Part shown: piece by piece, positions 41,401 through 55,800 of the stretch
Position numbering within the stretch: the first letter of the stretch is position 1
How the letters are laid out: every line of letters starts with the position of its first letter
Assembly: GCF_032854445.1 (NCBI RefSeq)
Contig: NC_088298.1
Coordinates: 3,408,160-3,472,159 of the forward strand
Source of the DNA: Liolophura sinensis
Lineage: Eukaryota; Mollusca; Polyplacophora; Chitonida; Chitonidae
Direction: 5' to 3'
Length of the DNA: 64,000 nt
Translations under genes and position numbers: made by a program
Notes under the pieces: model-generated
What the model saw: only the letters and a program-made list of their open reading frames with translations
What the model was told of the DNA's origin: nothing
Database searches by the model: none

Positions 41401-43044
41401 GCCACAAAAATGCTCAATACTGTTGTCTTTTCACAGAAGCAAAAGACTGGTTGTTATGTGAGATACACTGAAATGAAAGGCATTAAAACTGAATTACTAG
41501 TGCTATAAATAAATACAATCAGATCACATTTTGTCTGCACTCTGGTCCATCGATCATTTCCAACCCAGAAGTTTTCACCTTTGACCCCTAATCTTGGCAG
41601 CCAATCAATCAGTACCAATAGTACACACATACTCATCTAGCCACAGTTATCTGATTGGCTTCTGTGTGAGACAAGCAGGTTGGCACCAACCTTAAATATA
41701 AGTTCCTATTGTTATTCAAAGTCTATACTGAATATTTTTGTTCTGCCTCTTCATATCTCACAATTAAAAAAGACAGACATTCCCCCTGTAAAATGTCTTT
41801 CTTAATGAATTCTTCAGCATCAACATGCATTTAGCCTGCTGTTGACAGTTACATTTGAACACTGGCAACCATAACTCACGAAACACAAAGTTTTATGCAA
41901 TTTGAAAACATTATTCATAAGATTTTGACACTTAGAATGTATTAATTGGGTAGGCGCACATACAAACTTCACAGAAATTATGAAATAGCCTAATCTTATG
42001 GAATTCCTGTAATATTTATTTATTTGATCGGTGTTGTACTTTTCTCACGAATATGTCACTCATATGGCCAGCATTGTGGTGGGAGGAAACCAGGCAGAGT
42101 CCAAGGGAATTCTGGCAGAAAGTTGTGACATATGGCTGGAGAGGAAGCCAGTATGAGCTGGACTTGAACTCACAGTGACCGCATTGGCGAAAGGCTCCTG
42201 TGTCAGTTTGCTTTGCTAGCATGTTAACTATGCCACTGATAACTGAGATTCCTGTAACATGTCAAATCATGCGCTATATCTGTGGTAAAGTTTATCGAGG
42301 ATTAAGGCTACACTGTACTGACCTCAATAGCCATCTGGAACTGCTCATGTTGTTGTTTGAGCTGGTCAGCCTCTGGCAGGGAGTTGGGGCACATAAAACT
42401 GGAGGTCAGCATTGTCTCTCCATTCCTAATCCAACTGATCACCTGTTAACGAGCGAATAAAGATGATATTTAGAGATTAACCTTAACTCAAAACCTATCA
42501 CATATTAACAAGTTTTAATGAGTGAAACATCATTCTGATTGGCTGTAACTCTTTTTCTCGTGAATTTTTACATCAAGTTTCAAATATCCAAGAGCCTTTA
42601 CCGACACAGTTCACTAGCCAATAAATTTCACTTTGCAACTCTGCACCAAAAACAAGAACTTGGCCTATTTCTCTCAGACGTATGCTCAGCATCAAGGGAA
42701 GTAAACCAAGACTTGCATACACAAAAGCTTTAGGACCACCTGAACTCAACCCGAACATCGTAAGCACTCCTGTATACAAAATTAACGATGTGAATCAATG
42801 GGAGTTGTACTCCAGGGCTGTTACCTGTATGTCCATTCACTTCAAAGACACAGGTCTATCAGTGACAGAATACCCCTGTGAACAACCACCTGAGCTGAGT
42901 TGAGTTGAGTCTTAAGCATTCATGTATGCTGAGCTTTACTGATGTTAAGTTACTACTGTTCATGATCCTAGCCTGATGTGGCAACATCCTAGCCTGATGT
43001 GGCAACATCCTAGCCGGATGTGGCAACATCATGTCAAAAAACGT

Positions 43045-43105
<61 letters not shown>

Positions 43106-43846
43106 TTCAAAAATCAGACCAAATAAACAGTGTGAAGCTTAATTTCCATTCTGTCATATTTCGGGTGATATTTCTCACGTTTTGTCAACTGTCCACAAGC
43201 TAAGTCAGTGATCCTAAGGATTATGGAACTATAAGCAACATTAACATGATCAACAGACCATTTAATGACCCCTCCCTCACCTGTCTGGCCTCGATTTCAA
43301 AATGTCGAAGTTGAACACACTGTTCGAGCTGAAGCCTCTTGCTCTCTGCCAGGTTCTCCAGGTCAAGTTCGCGTTCGTGAAGGAATTCCAGCAAAACCTG
43401 AATCCTGGTTTGAGCATCGTATTGGCTGTCTGCCATCAGCTGGACACCGGACGTCTCAAACACCTGAACGAAATGAGATATACTGTGTTAAGTGCATACG
43501 ATATCATGACATGGACACCAGACATCTGAACACCTGTGGAAATGAGATATGCTGAGTTTATGTCATATGCCATATGTCATATGCCATATGTCATGAGCTG
43601 CATACTTGTCTCTAACAGCTGTGGAAACGACATATACTGTTGATATGCCATATGTCATGAGCTGCATACTTGATGTCTCAAACAGCTGTGGAAACGACAT
43701 ATACTGCCTTAAATGATATGATATCATGAGCCTGTGACACACCTTATGTCTCAAACACCTATTCTAAACCATGATATATTCAGCATCTGATATCATTTAA
43801 GCAAGAATGAATGAATGAATGAATGAAAGAATGAATGAATGAATGA

Positions 43847-43894
<48 letters not shown>

Positions 43895-46800
43895 ATGAAT
43901 GAATGAATGAAAGAAAGAAAGAAAGAATGAATGATGTTTTTCCGTCATATGACGAGGAGGAATTATTAGATGCGTCTGTACATACTGTGTCTTATTGTGG
44001 CAGGGCAAGTCCATTCCGCCAAAGTGCTGCCGCCACTGATATATCATGCTGAAGACACCCCACCCCAGTCACATTATGACACCGCATAACCAGTCCTGTT
44101 TTCCTGCTCTAGCCTCTCAGCGCTAAGCGCCATGTGAGGACGCAGGAGGAACCATTTTTAAAGTCTTTGGTATGACCTGGATTTGATCCCTGTCTCTTCC
44201 GACTTCGATTTTTGATTTTTTTTTTTTTTGATTGGTGTTTTACGCCATACTCAAGAATATTTCACTTATACGTCGGCGGCCAGCATTATGGTGGGTGGAA
44301 ACCGGGCACAGCCCGGGGGAAACCCACAACCATCCGCAGGTTGCTGGCAGACCTTCCCACTTACGGCCGGAGAGGAAGCCAGCATGAGCTGGACTTTAAC
44401 TCACAGCGACCGCATTGGTGAGAGGCCCCTGGGTCATTACGCTGCGCTAACCGACTGAGCCACGGAGGCCCCTCTTCCGACTTCGAGGCGGATGTTCTAA
44501 CCATTAGGCCACCAAAGCAGTCCATTTAAGCAACACACCAGGTGTTTCATCTATCAATTCTGTACATTCCTCATGTATCCAAATTTAGTAATTGTACACA
44601 AACTTCATCTAAAAATTTACAAATTGCGTATTAATTTACAATTAATGCTATTTAAATGTATACATCAATACTGCGCACACGCTATAGTTTTTACCTGACA
44701 AAGTTCCTGTCCACGCTGCAACACCTCAAAGGTGCAGCTCTGCATGTGCATGACACTGTCGTTATGCATCTGCAGAATCTGTTCAGCCTTACTGGTGTCA
44801 GAGCAAAGCTCCAGGTGCTGTAGTTCTTCAGCCCAAAGTTCTAACTGTGAGGACACCTGTGTGAGAAATGAGCAATTCATTAACTGATTGTTCAACATTA
44901 ATTCTAGTCTCCAGGTGCTGTAGTTCTTCAGCCCAAAGTTCTAACTGTGAGGACACCTGTGTGAGAAATGAGCAATTCATTAACTAATTGTTCAACATTA
45001 ATTCTAGTCTCCAGGTGCTGTAGTTCTTCAGCACAAAGTTCTAACTGTGAGGACACCTGTGTGAGAAATGAGCAATTCATTAACTGATTGTTCAACATTA
45101 ATTCTAGTCTCCAGGTGCTGTAGTTCTTTAGCCCAAAGTTCTAACTGTGAGGACACCTGTGTGAGAAATGAGCAATTCATTAACTGATTGTTCAACATTA
45201 ATTCTAGTCTACAGGTGCTGTAGTTCTTCAGCACAAAGTTCTAACTGTGAGGACACCTGTGTGAGAAATGAGCAATTCATTAACTGATTGTTCAACATTA
45301 ATTCTAGTCTCCAGGTGCTGTAGTTCTTTAGCCCAAAGTTCTAACTGTGAGGACACCTGTGTGAGAAATGAGCAATTCATTAACTAATTGTTCAACATTA
45401 ATTCTAGTCTCCAGGTGCTGTAGTTCTTTAGCCCAAAGTTCTAACTGTGAGGACACCTGTGTGAGAAATGAGCAATTCATTAACTGATTGTTCAACATTA
45501 ATTCTAGTCTCCAGGTGCTGTAGTTCTTTAGCTCAAAGTTCTAACTGTGAGGACACCTGTGTGAGAAATGAGCAATTCATTAACTGATTGTTCAACATTA
45601 ATTCTAGTCTCCAGGTGATGTAGTTCTTTAGCTCAAAGTTCTAACTGTGAGGATACCTGTGTGAGAAATGAGCAATTCATTAACTGATTGTTCAACATTA
45701 ATTCTAGTCTCCAAGTGATGTAGTTCTTTAGCTCAAAGTTCTAACTGTGAGGATACCTGTGTGAGAAATGAGCAATTCATTAACTGATTGTTCAACATTA
45801 ATTCTAGTCTACAGGTGCTGTAGTTCTTTAGCTCAAAGTTCTAACTGTGAGGACACCTGTGTGAGAAATGTGCAATTCATTAACTAATTGTTCAACATTA
45901 ATTCTAGTCTCCAGGTGCTGTAGTTCTTTAGCCCAAAGTTCTAACTGTGAGGACACCTGTGTGAGAAATGAGCAATTCATTAACTGATTGTTCAACATTA
46001 ATTCTAGTCTCCAGGTGCTGTAGTTCTTTAGCTCAAAGTTCTAACTGTGAGGACACCTGTGTGAGAAATGAGCAATTCATTAACTGATTGTTCAACATTA
46101 ATTCTAGTCTCCAGGTGATGTAGTTCTTTAGCTCAAAGTTCTAACTGTGAGGATACCTGTGTGAGAAATGAGCAATTCATTAACTGATTGTTCAACATTA
46201 ATTCTAGTCTACAGGTGCTGTAGTTCTTTAGCTCAAAGTTCTAACTGTGAGGACACCTGTGTGAGAAATGAGCAATTCATTAACTGATTGTTCAACATTA
46301 ATTCTAGTCTACAGGTGCTGTAGTTCTTCAGCACAAAGTTCTAACTGTGAGGACACCTGTGTGAGAAATGAGCAATTCATTAACTGATTGTTCAACATTA
46401 ATTCTAGTCTCCAGGTGCTGTAGCTCTTTAGCTCAAAGTTCTAACTGTGAGGACACCTGTGTGAGAAATGAGCAATTCATTAACTGATTGTTCAACATTA
46501 ATTCTAGTCTCCAGGTGCTGTAGTTCTTTAGCTCAAAGTTCCCAGTAACAGTTACAGAAATATTAACTGATTTAACTGTCTATTAGGCTATTACACAAAG
46601 CAATATTCAGCCCACAGTGCTCACAGTGCCTCTAAACAAATATACAGGAGAAATGCAGGAATTCTTTCCTGAAAATATAGGAATTTCCCGACATAATTCA
46701 GATATATGGATGACATATTTTTTATTTTATTGCTGTTTAAATGCATATTCATTAATTATACAATGGTGGTCCGTTTTACAGGGGAATGAAACTGGTAAAT

Positions 46801-49800
46801 CACCAAACTTTAGCAAGATTGCGCATTATGTGACAAACAGAAATGCAAACCAATACTGATGGAAGAAAAAGAGCTCTCATGAACAATGACAGCGTTATTA
46901 AGGAATCAGAAATTCCCTGCCAGGATTAAACTGGCTGGATGACAATCAGTACTACCATAACAGTAAAGGCACATGTACAGTTATCATGAAACGTGGAATA
47001 TATGTAGATAAAAATAGCAGATTTGGCAGCACCAAAGAGCTTGCCTGTAGGAGATATAAGAATGCAAAACTTCAAGTAATGGCAGACGCGACACATGTAG
47101 CCTGGCCATAGATAGGGAATTTATAGACATGTAGACGTGTCACTGCTGGTGGGGCTTTTGGTGACAATTAGTGGCAGACAAGACGTGTGACCTGCCCATA
47201 GACAGGGAATTTATAGACATGTAGATGTGTCACTGCTAGTGGGGCTTTTTGTGACAAGTAGTGGCAGACAAGATGTGTGACCTGCCCATAGATAGGGAAT
47301 TTATAGACATGTAGATGTGTCACTGCTGGTGGGGCTTTTGGTGACAAGTAGTGGCAGACAAGAGGTGTGACCTGCCCATAGATAGGGAATTTATAGACAT
47401 GTAGATGTGTCACTGCTAGTGGGGCTTTTGGTGACAAGTAGTGGCAGACAAGACGTGTGACCTGGTCAGAGATAGGGAATTTATAGACATGTAGATGTGT
47501 CACTGCTTGTGGGGCTTTTGGTGACAAGTAGTGGCAGACAAGATGTGTGACCTGCCCATAGATAGGGAATTTATAGACATGTAGATGTGTCACTGCTAGT
47601 GGGGCTTTTGGTGACAATTAGTGGCAGACAAGATGTGTGACCTGGTCATAGATAGGGAATTTATAGACATGTAGATGTGTCACTGCTAGTGGGGCTTTTG
47701 GTGACAAGTAGTGGCAGACAAGATGTGTGACCTGCCCATAGATAGGGAATTTATAGACATGTAGATGTGTCACTGCTAGTGGGGCTTTTGGTGACAATTA
47801 GTGGCAGACAAGATGTGTGACCTGGTCATAGATAGGGAATTTATAGACATGTAGATGTGTCACTGCTAGTGGGGCTTTTGGTGACAATTAGTGGCAGACG
47901 AGACATGTGGCCAGATACGCAGTCTGAAGATATCTAATCTTCCACCAATATGGTTGGCATACACATATCTCTACATCTGTAAATGTGGGAAATTTATATT
48001 TCCCCAAAAAATTAAAAAATTAGCTGAAATCAAGATTTTCCTGCACAAGAAATCAATCTTCCCAACTGAAGGAAGTAAATCCAGGTTTATTCCATATGTT
48101 CAGATATGAAAGACAACTACCAGGTTCTAATATATACACTATGCATGTAGAGCAATTATATGCTGTAACTGAGGACCGGTACTGTACAAGCACATTGACT
48201 TTACAAGTATTAAAACCCAAACATAATCCACCCCTCTTAAGAATCACATTTTTCTCCTTAGGAACACCGTTTTATTACATCAAAGTCCTTCCTTGTAGAA
48301 TCCACCAGTAAGCATTATGAGCATGTCTGTCAAAAACATAGGTACTTCGAAAAGCTGAGAACTTGAATATTTGACATTTCAATATTACAACAAAATTTTA
48401 TTTGTCACCTCCATGCCCTTGCACTATGTAAAGTCTTTCCTAACAGGACATTTCACTACTGCAATCACACCTGTAATCACGCCACATTTTCCAAGGTTTC
48501 TAACTCCTTTATCCAATTTATTTCCTGTTACATTTAATTTACAGAGTAGTTTGAATCATTTGACTCAAACTGGTAATAATCATCAAATCACCACCAGCAC
48601 AACATAAATCCCATCGCTCTCATCTACAACATCACCCTTATATCTAAAATATCACCCCTATACATGTATGTACAACATCGCCTTCATGTACAACATTGCT
48701 CCTATATCTACAACATCACTCCTTTATCTACAGCATCACCCTTATATCTACAAAATGTACCCTATATCCACATTGGCCCCATCTCTGTAACATCACCCAA
48801 ATCTCTACTGGCTGCAACCTATCATCCGGTCTATAAGGCTGAAAAATTGTTCAATCAGTCTAGCCATCTATTTTCCAATTCTCCAAAAGGATTGACAACA
48901 TGGTACTGTGGACATCCAGTTAAAATCCACCAGCACCAACAACAACAACATGCAAGCTCTCCTACCTGCATTTGTTTGAATATATACTCCATAATCAATA
49001 TGTAGTCTTGTTGGCCCTTGACTGGTTGATTGACTGTGACAGGCCACTAGTTGTCCAGAACCATGAAACATGTGCTAATTAGCACCATAATAGCACCACA
49101 TCATAGCTGAAAGTCTCCAGATAGCTGAATATTTGATTGAGCTTTATGCCACTGCCCAAATGGCTGAAATGCTATAAATAGCTGAATAGCTAATTGAAGT
49201 TTTATGCCACAGTGTCCAAATGGCCGAAATACTCTAAATAGGGGAATACCTAATTGAAGTTTTATGCCACACTGTCTGAATAGCTTTGACACTCCAAATA
49301 GCTGAATGGTTCAGTGCCATATTGTCCAAATAGCTTTCAATCCTCACTTAGTTGAAACTGCCCAAATGGTCAAATCAATGACTGAGGTTCAAATGGCTGA
49401 AAACCTGCAAGTCGCTGAATGCCTGATTGAAGTTCAATGCCACGTTGTCCAAATCACTAAATCACTTCAAAACAGTTGAATGAATAACTGTCCAAATAGC
49501 TTAAACTCGAACTTCACATCTTTAGCAGATTTCTCCAGATCTGTGTGGCTGAAAGTCTTTCAAATTGTAGCTGAGAACTTTTCTAAAAACTCTCCATATC
49601 TCAACTCCACATCCAAGCTGAAATTTTTTCACGTGTGACTCTCCACATCCTGACATCCTATGTCACTCCACAAAAAAAAGCCACATGAATTTCAACACCA
49701 CGCCAGGACTTGGCAGCAATGGGAACACTGATTATTTCTTCTCACTACTGATTAGCAGGATGACTTGAAAAACTTCTGCCGATACTTTATCAGCCTGCTC

Positions 49801-52800
49801 TTTGCCATCCTGCAACAATTGGACTCCAATCTTCCCTGAGAACTGTTGACATAAAGAACTGATACACTCTCACAGACCCAAATCTCCTTATGAGCATGCA
49901 AACATACACTGTAGACCTTTAATGACAAGCTGAGCATGAGGCGATGATGGGCTTCAACTTAAATACCGTAAACTTCTCAAAAAAAAAAAATGAGCACGGA
50001 GATCAATATGTACAGATACACCTCTCTCTTATTGCTAGTGTTGGGGGTCAAATCTGCCTGCAAACATACACTGTAGACCTTTAATGACAAGCTGAGCATA
50101 AAGCCATGATAGGCTTCAACTTAAATACTGTAAAATTCTCAAAAAAATGAGCAGTGAGATCAATATCTACAGATACACCTCTCTCTTATTACAGCGTTAG
50201 TGTTGGGGGTCAAACCTGCCTGCTGTGTTACAGTGATGTGCACTGTATGAACTTCTTTGTTTCCAACCATCTTTGACATAATAAGATAGGAATGGATACA
50301 GTGTGAATCTGGGTATTACTTGTAAACCAAATCAGCATAGTTTCTTGACTATCCTTGAATGATAATGAGGGAGGGATATACTTTGCATGTGACATTAGAA
50401 ACTATTTTCTGTCAACAACTTTAGTTTGATGAGAATCCAGTCCTCAGATTCTATGACCTTATGCATAAACATTTAACGTTTGACTTGCATTTTGTTGTTG
50501 TTGTTTTTTTTATCCTGTCCAGACCTATTTTTATTTACCTTAACTTGTTCATAACACACTATTCAGCACTGATTTTAATACAAAGAAAGTTATCAAAGAA
50601 AATCAGAAACCAACTTTTATTTTCAATATACCATGTAGCAAATAGATTAATTGATGTCATTTTTAGGGGGAATAACACTTCACAAATAGCCAATTTAATT
50701 TGTCACCTGTTTTTTCTCCACAGGGAATTTTGATGAAATTATATGTAGTAAAAATCATAGCTGTTAATTAAGACATAATGCAAATGTCGATTTATGCAAA
50801 TGAACTGAATGCTAACCTGCATAAATGAATCAAAGCTGCATGTTATAAACCATGCATTACAAAAAAGAATCTGTTACAACGAAATTCATTAAGTTTTAAA
50901 TTATGGACTACATTAAAGCTTAAACTAGTAATTTAAATCTGAAATAGAAAGCGTTGAATATTCATGACGTCAATGTAACCCTAGAAGTATTCATGTGTCA
51001 GACCACAGAGGCAGGTTTTATGTGATTGTATATTAAATGTGATGACAACACAGCATTCTGAGTAATTCTAGACCAGTGACGTCTAATAAATTGCAGTTAA
51101 CATCACTGTGTTTTTTTTTCTTTACCTCATTCTGCTTAAGCCATGGTGCTAGGGGCGTGTTAATTGCTACTATTTATGCATTTACTTAAACAGTTGGAAA
51201 AAAACCCTGACTGAGGTAAACTGACAAGAGGCTGTATTTCACCGGTTACATGTGACCATTTGCCAGCTATCACACTTACTTTGATTCTCTGATTTTACTC
51301 TCTATACTGTACATTTATCCCACTGTCGTCGCTGCTCTGGTTTTACTCCCTATGCTGTATGTCTATCACACTGTTGTCACTGCTCTGGTCTTAGTCTTTA
51401 TTCTGGAGCGTCTATCACTCTGTCATTGCTGCTCTGGTCTTACACTCTATGCTGTACGTCTATCCCACTGTACATGTATCCCACTATTGTTGCTGCTCTG
51501 GTCTTACACTCTATGCTGTACGTCTATCCCACTGTACGTCTATCCCACTATTGTTGCTGCTCTGGTCTTACTCTCTATGCTGTGCGTCTTTAATTATATT
51601 AACGGTTTACCTTACAGTACATTAACAGAGATGATGCCATCAAGGCAATCAGAAACAAAGTCCTTTAATAACAAGTCTCAAACTGAAAGTACACAGGAAA
51701 TGCTAAGGTGGACTTCAAACTGATGGGAGTTAGGCACATATGATATCACAAGCCTTTATGTGTACATGTCTACTGTAACTCTTCAACCTCATCACATGTT
51801 AAGCATATTCTGAAAACGAGATTCTGTGTAGACTGATAAAACTATACTTCTTGTGAAGGCCTGCCCAACAAATGCAGTTCTGTCCCCAAAATCAAACTAA
51901 AATGTGCAAAACTTGAACTGACAATCCCTCTTTCATGTGCACAAAGGTTGAGGAATTAGGGTATTAAAGTTTGTATTACAAGACAAAATTTATCACTAGC
52001 TAAACTTAAGGGTAAAAAACACACCTGTACATGTAGTTGTAATCACTTGCTATTGAACCACATAACTACTCATTGTGTGTTCATTTTCCTGTAAGATAAC
52101 ATTTGGAAATCGCACAAAATTATCCCAAAACTGTGTTTTACCTTCTTTCATATAAACAATTTTTACATCCAAAATTCTGCAACAATTTTTCAGAAGTCTA
52201 CAGCACTTAAAAGTTTCCTTATAAACTCTGAGACCCTGGCTGAAACCAAATCAAAGGCAACACTATTCCTGGTCTGATACCATGCAGTCAAACGATCCCC
52301 TACCAGATTTGATAAGGTGGGTGGGGGTCAGTTTATTTAAAAATATTTACTGCACAGCAGACATACATGTACACAATTCTGAAAAAAAGGAGACGAAAAA
52401 GAAATAACTTTTTTTGCTAGAATCCACTTCTGTTACCAGCATGGGCTGACAGTTCAAGTCAACATACACAGCTTGAATTTCTCTCCTCTTAACCATAGTT
52501 TGGTAAGTTCATGTTTCCTTCATAGATTACAAATATTTCTCTGCAGACACCTTTAATCAGTACTCAGAGGGAATTCTGGGGACAATATTTTCATTCAGAA
52601 CAGCCTAAAGAAATCATGGTGTACTAACATGTGTCAAAGAAACATACAAATCTATGTTTTATGTGATCACTTCATTCATCTGGAATACAAATATGACCTC
52701 ATGCATGCCATGAATCTATTTGCCCAAATGTTTTTTTTAAAGCTGGGATACTTCACTTCAACATTGACGAAGTTTTTTTATTTAATTATTTATCTGATTG

Positions 52801-55800
52801 TTTAATGCCATAAACAAGAACTGAAGACTTTAACTTACAAGGGTGATATAAAACCCACCGACCCTTGGCAAGCTAGTCACAGGGTCTTCAACCAACTTAA
52901 GACTGCACAAATGGCCCATCAAGCACCGCTGACCCTTTACTGTTTATCAAGGTTGAATGAACAATGAAAGCAAAACATCCTGAAATTCACTTGCCAAGAC
53001 AGAGGTACAAACGTTTTGTACTTAAAATGCACATTGCTATGGTATTCCTCAAACAGTGGAAATAATCTTTCCACTATTCATTACCGAAATCTTTCACACA
53101 TTAGAAATAACGTGATTTCCACGAAACCCAGACTGAGAACATTACTGCCAGGCCTCCAGGGAACATTAACACATATGAAATCTGACACTACAAATGAGTT
53201 TTCCTGGTGAAACTGCATTGAAAAGTCATTTTTTAAAAATTAGGAAATGATGTCTGTACACTGTAACTTCAGACAGGCTACAAAAAGTTCAGACAGCTTT
53301 ACATTCCCCAGATGTAACGAACTGATAGAAAGTTTCTTTTTTTTACCTATTACATGCACCAAATCATGCATCTAAATATTTTGTTGTTTTTTTAATAAAA
53401 AGACCTGGATAAAATTATAAGCCATCAGTAAACGTATGTTGTGTCCAAATTTTTGCAAGCAATTTCTAGATACCAATATCTTAATAGGCAAAGTTGTCCG
53501 TTTATAAAAAAAAACATTTTATAAATTCTATATAAAGCCTTATGTTAAAAACATTTACCTCAAAAAGTATCTGTATAGTAAGTATGTTACTTTTGCTGAA
53601 AAAAAAATTCCAAACTTTGCAAAAAATTCTAAATCTGTTCTAGCTATACAGGCTGTTAGCTGTGATAACATGCAGCAGGGAAACAAAAAAAAACCAAATA
53701 TCCAGCTGAAGATAAAAATCTCAACCATCATATATATCCTCACTTTTTTAAAATTAAAAACCAAACCCAATAGAACACACACTTCACATTCTGTGATATC
53801 AGATTTCACATTCCGTAATGTCAGAAATCAGTGTATGATGTCTAATTTCATATTCTGTGATGTCTGATTTGACATTCAGTGACAAATCACTTACCTCTAA
53901 TGCATCCCTCTCAAACAAGCGCAGCTGCAGACAAAGGTCCAGTTTGAGCTTCCTAGCTGACCACAGCTCTTCCAGCTTCCCACGACTCTCATTTAGCTGA
54001 CCAATCACACCTGTGCATGTAAAGGACACAGAGATGACCTCTGGTCAAGCTGACACACTGGCTAACATCTTCATATCTATTATCATTTTAATGCATGCTA
54101 TTTGAGATCAAAGAGATGTAACTTACAGACAGTTATAGTCAGTTGAAAAAGTACAGGAAACCAGACACAGCCTGAGGGAGACCAGAGACAGAATGGAGGA
54201 AACCATTCCCAGCCTGGAAGAAACTACAATAGGAAACTACAGAGAGATTGAAGGAAAGTGGTCTCTAATGATGTCAGGAAAGATAACACCAGAGAACACT
54301 GTTAACTGCTTTATACTGCAAATGGCTCCACAAGACTGAAATGAGAGGAATCCAGAAAAAAATGCTGTTCCAGAATGGGATTGAACCCACGTCTTCCGAG
54401 TGCTAATGATTTACAGGTACATCCTGCTCCACACTCACAGGCTTAAGCAACAGGTACTCTCATTAAATCTCATATCAAAACTTCAGAAACAAATGTGTCC
54501 TTGAAAGACCTTGCGCCGAATAGGTCATGATGTCATTTTGGCCATGTAAACATATTGGATCAGCTCTTTAAAATCACTTCAACCAAACCTATGTTTGAAA
54601 ACCACATTTTGCAACATGATGCTTCTAAGAAAGATGAACTCTGAAACGAAAGTCTTATTTCGCAAGGACAATTTTCTTGGAGAGCTGATACACTGAACAT
54701 GCTTACCCTCAATGTGTGAGACATCATTTGAGGAGCTGAGTTTCTCAGATTCCATGCTCATACTTCTGAAACATAACATATGCACTCAGACACCCATGGA
54801 TAAAAAAAAAGGTATACTATTAACAGTGATGAAATTATTAACTAAATGTAAATCTTCAACCTTTTCAACCACTAAATCACCTGTTTTGCTGGAATTTATG
54901 CATACAATAAAAAAAAATGATTTGTTTGTATTGCTATAGCTGCAAACTTCATAAAACTGTGCAAATTACTTCCCTACATCCCGTAGGTCTTTCTGAATAT
55001 TTCAAAATAATGGTTGTACAGGCAGTTAAAAAGGCTGAAGAATTATGTAAATGTATTTTCAATTCAAAAAAGTTCACCCAGGCTTATTTACACTTGATTT
55101 CAATTATTCTGGGTCAAGTTGTTCAAAAGTGTATAAGAACTTAAGCCCAGTATTAATATTAATCCTGACTAATCCCGCTTTGAGCAACTGGTCCCAGGAA
55201 TCATGAACGCCAAGGTTTATGTCAATTCAAAAATTTCTATATCCCCAAAGATACTGAATTTTCTCAGCTGAGGTTTGTCTAGGGGCATGAAATTCTGGTG
55301 TAAAATTGCACGTTAACCCGTTCAGATACAAAAAAAATTTGTTGAAAAACACCAATGAAAACTTTCACGTCTAAATTCTACAGGTTTAGTTACTGGAATA
55401 TTATTGTAAATTACTTAGGCCAGAACACATAAATGCCTTTAATCTCAGCTCAAGGGTTCTTTCTTACCTTAACTGTTGCACCAAAATCTCGCCTTCATCT
55501 ACTGTGTTAATTGCTGCTTCCAGAGTTGTATCCCTTTGTTGATTGAACTGCTCCAGTAGCTGTTCTGCGCCTTCTACTGTGTCGGCGATTTCTGAACTTT
55601 GAAGTTCTTGCTGAAGCTCTTCTAGCCAGGATGTCAACTGAAAAGACACAGGTTGAGCGCAAAAGGTCAAAGAACTTCAAAAAATATGGAAAACGACTGT
55701 TTACCAGCCAGTAGAAACTTGTTCACCTACATGCATGTTTAATGAAAGCTTCATAATTAATGAAACAAACCCATTAGTAGCTACTCTAAAAGGGTTTATC

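Larger units (their letters stand above)
39531..42322. other. Rest of Trio intron between exons 7 and 8
   Basis: AT-rich sequence containing a MITE (41147-41360) and a SINE (42012-42235). No exon-like segment was seen and none is required by phase. Confidence 0.7.
46541..53894. other. Rest of the large Trio intron between exons 4 and 5
   Basis: About 7.4 kb without a recognised exon. Holds the 90-bp array, imperfect repeats at 49090-49500, a 162-bp duplication, a ~50-65-bp repeat and a MITE. 52780-52905 resembles a third decayed SINE-like sequence also seen at 57700-57880 (ggcaagc near acccaccgaccc-type blocks). Confidence 0.7.

Noticed and set aside
45028-45234. Apparent extra spectrin-repeat exon reading [16 protein letters not shown]
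   Set aside because: It is one unit of the 100-bp array; it lacks the rest of the exon and a donor, and the frame fails in the next unit.
47168-47617. 149-codon open frame on the minus strand
   Set aside because: Generated by the 90-bp tandem unit; no independent coding evidence, so kept only as a low-interest finding.
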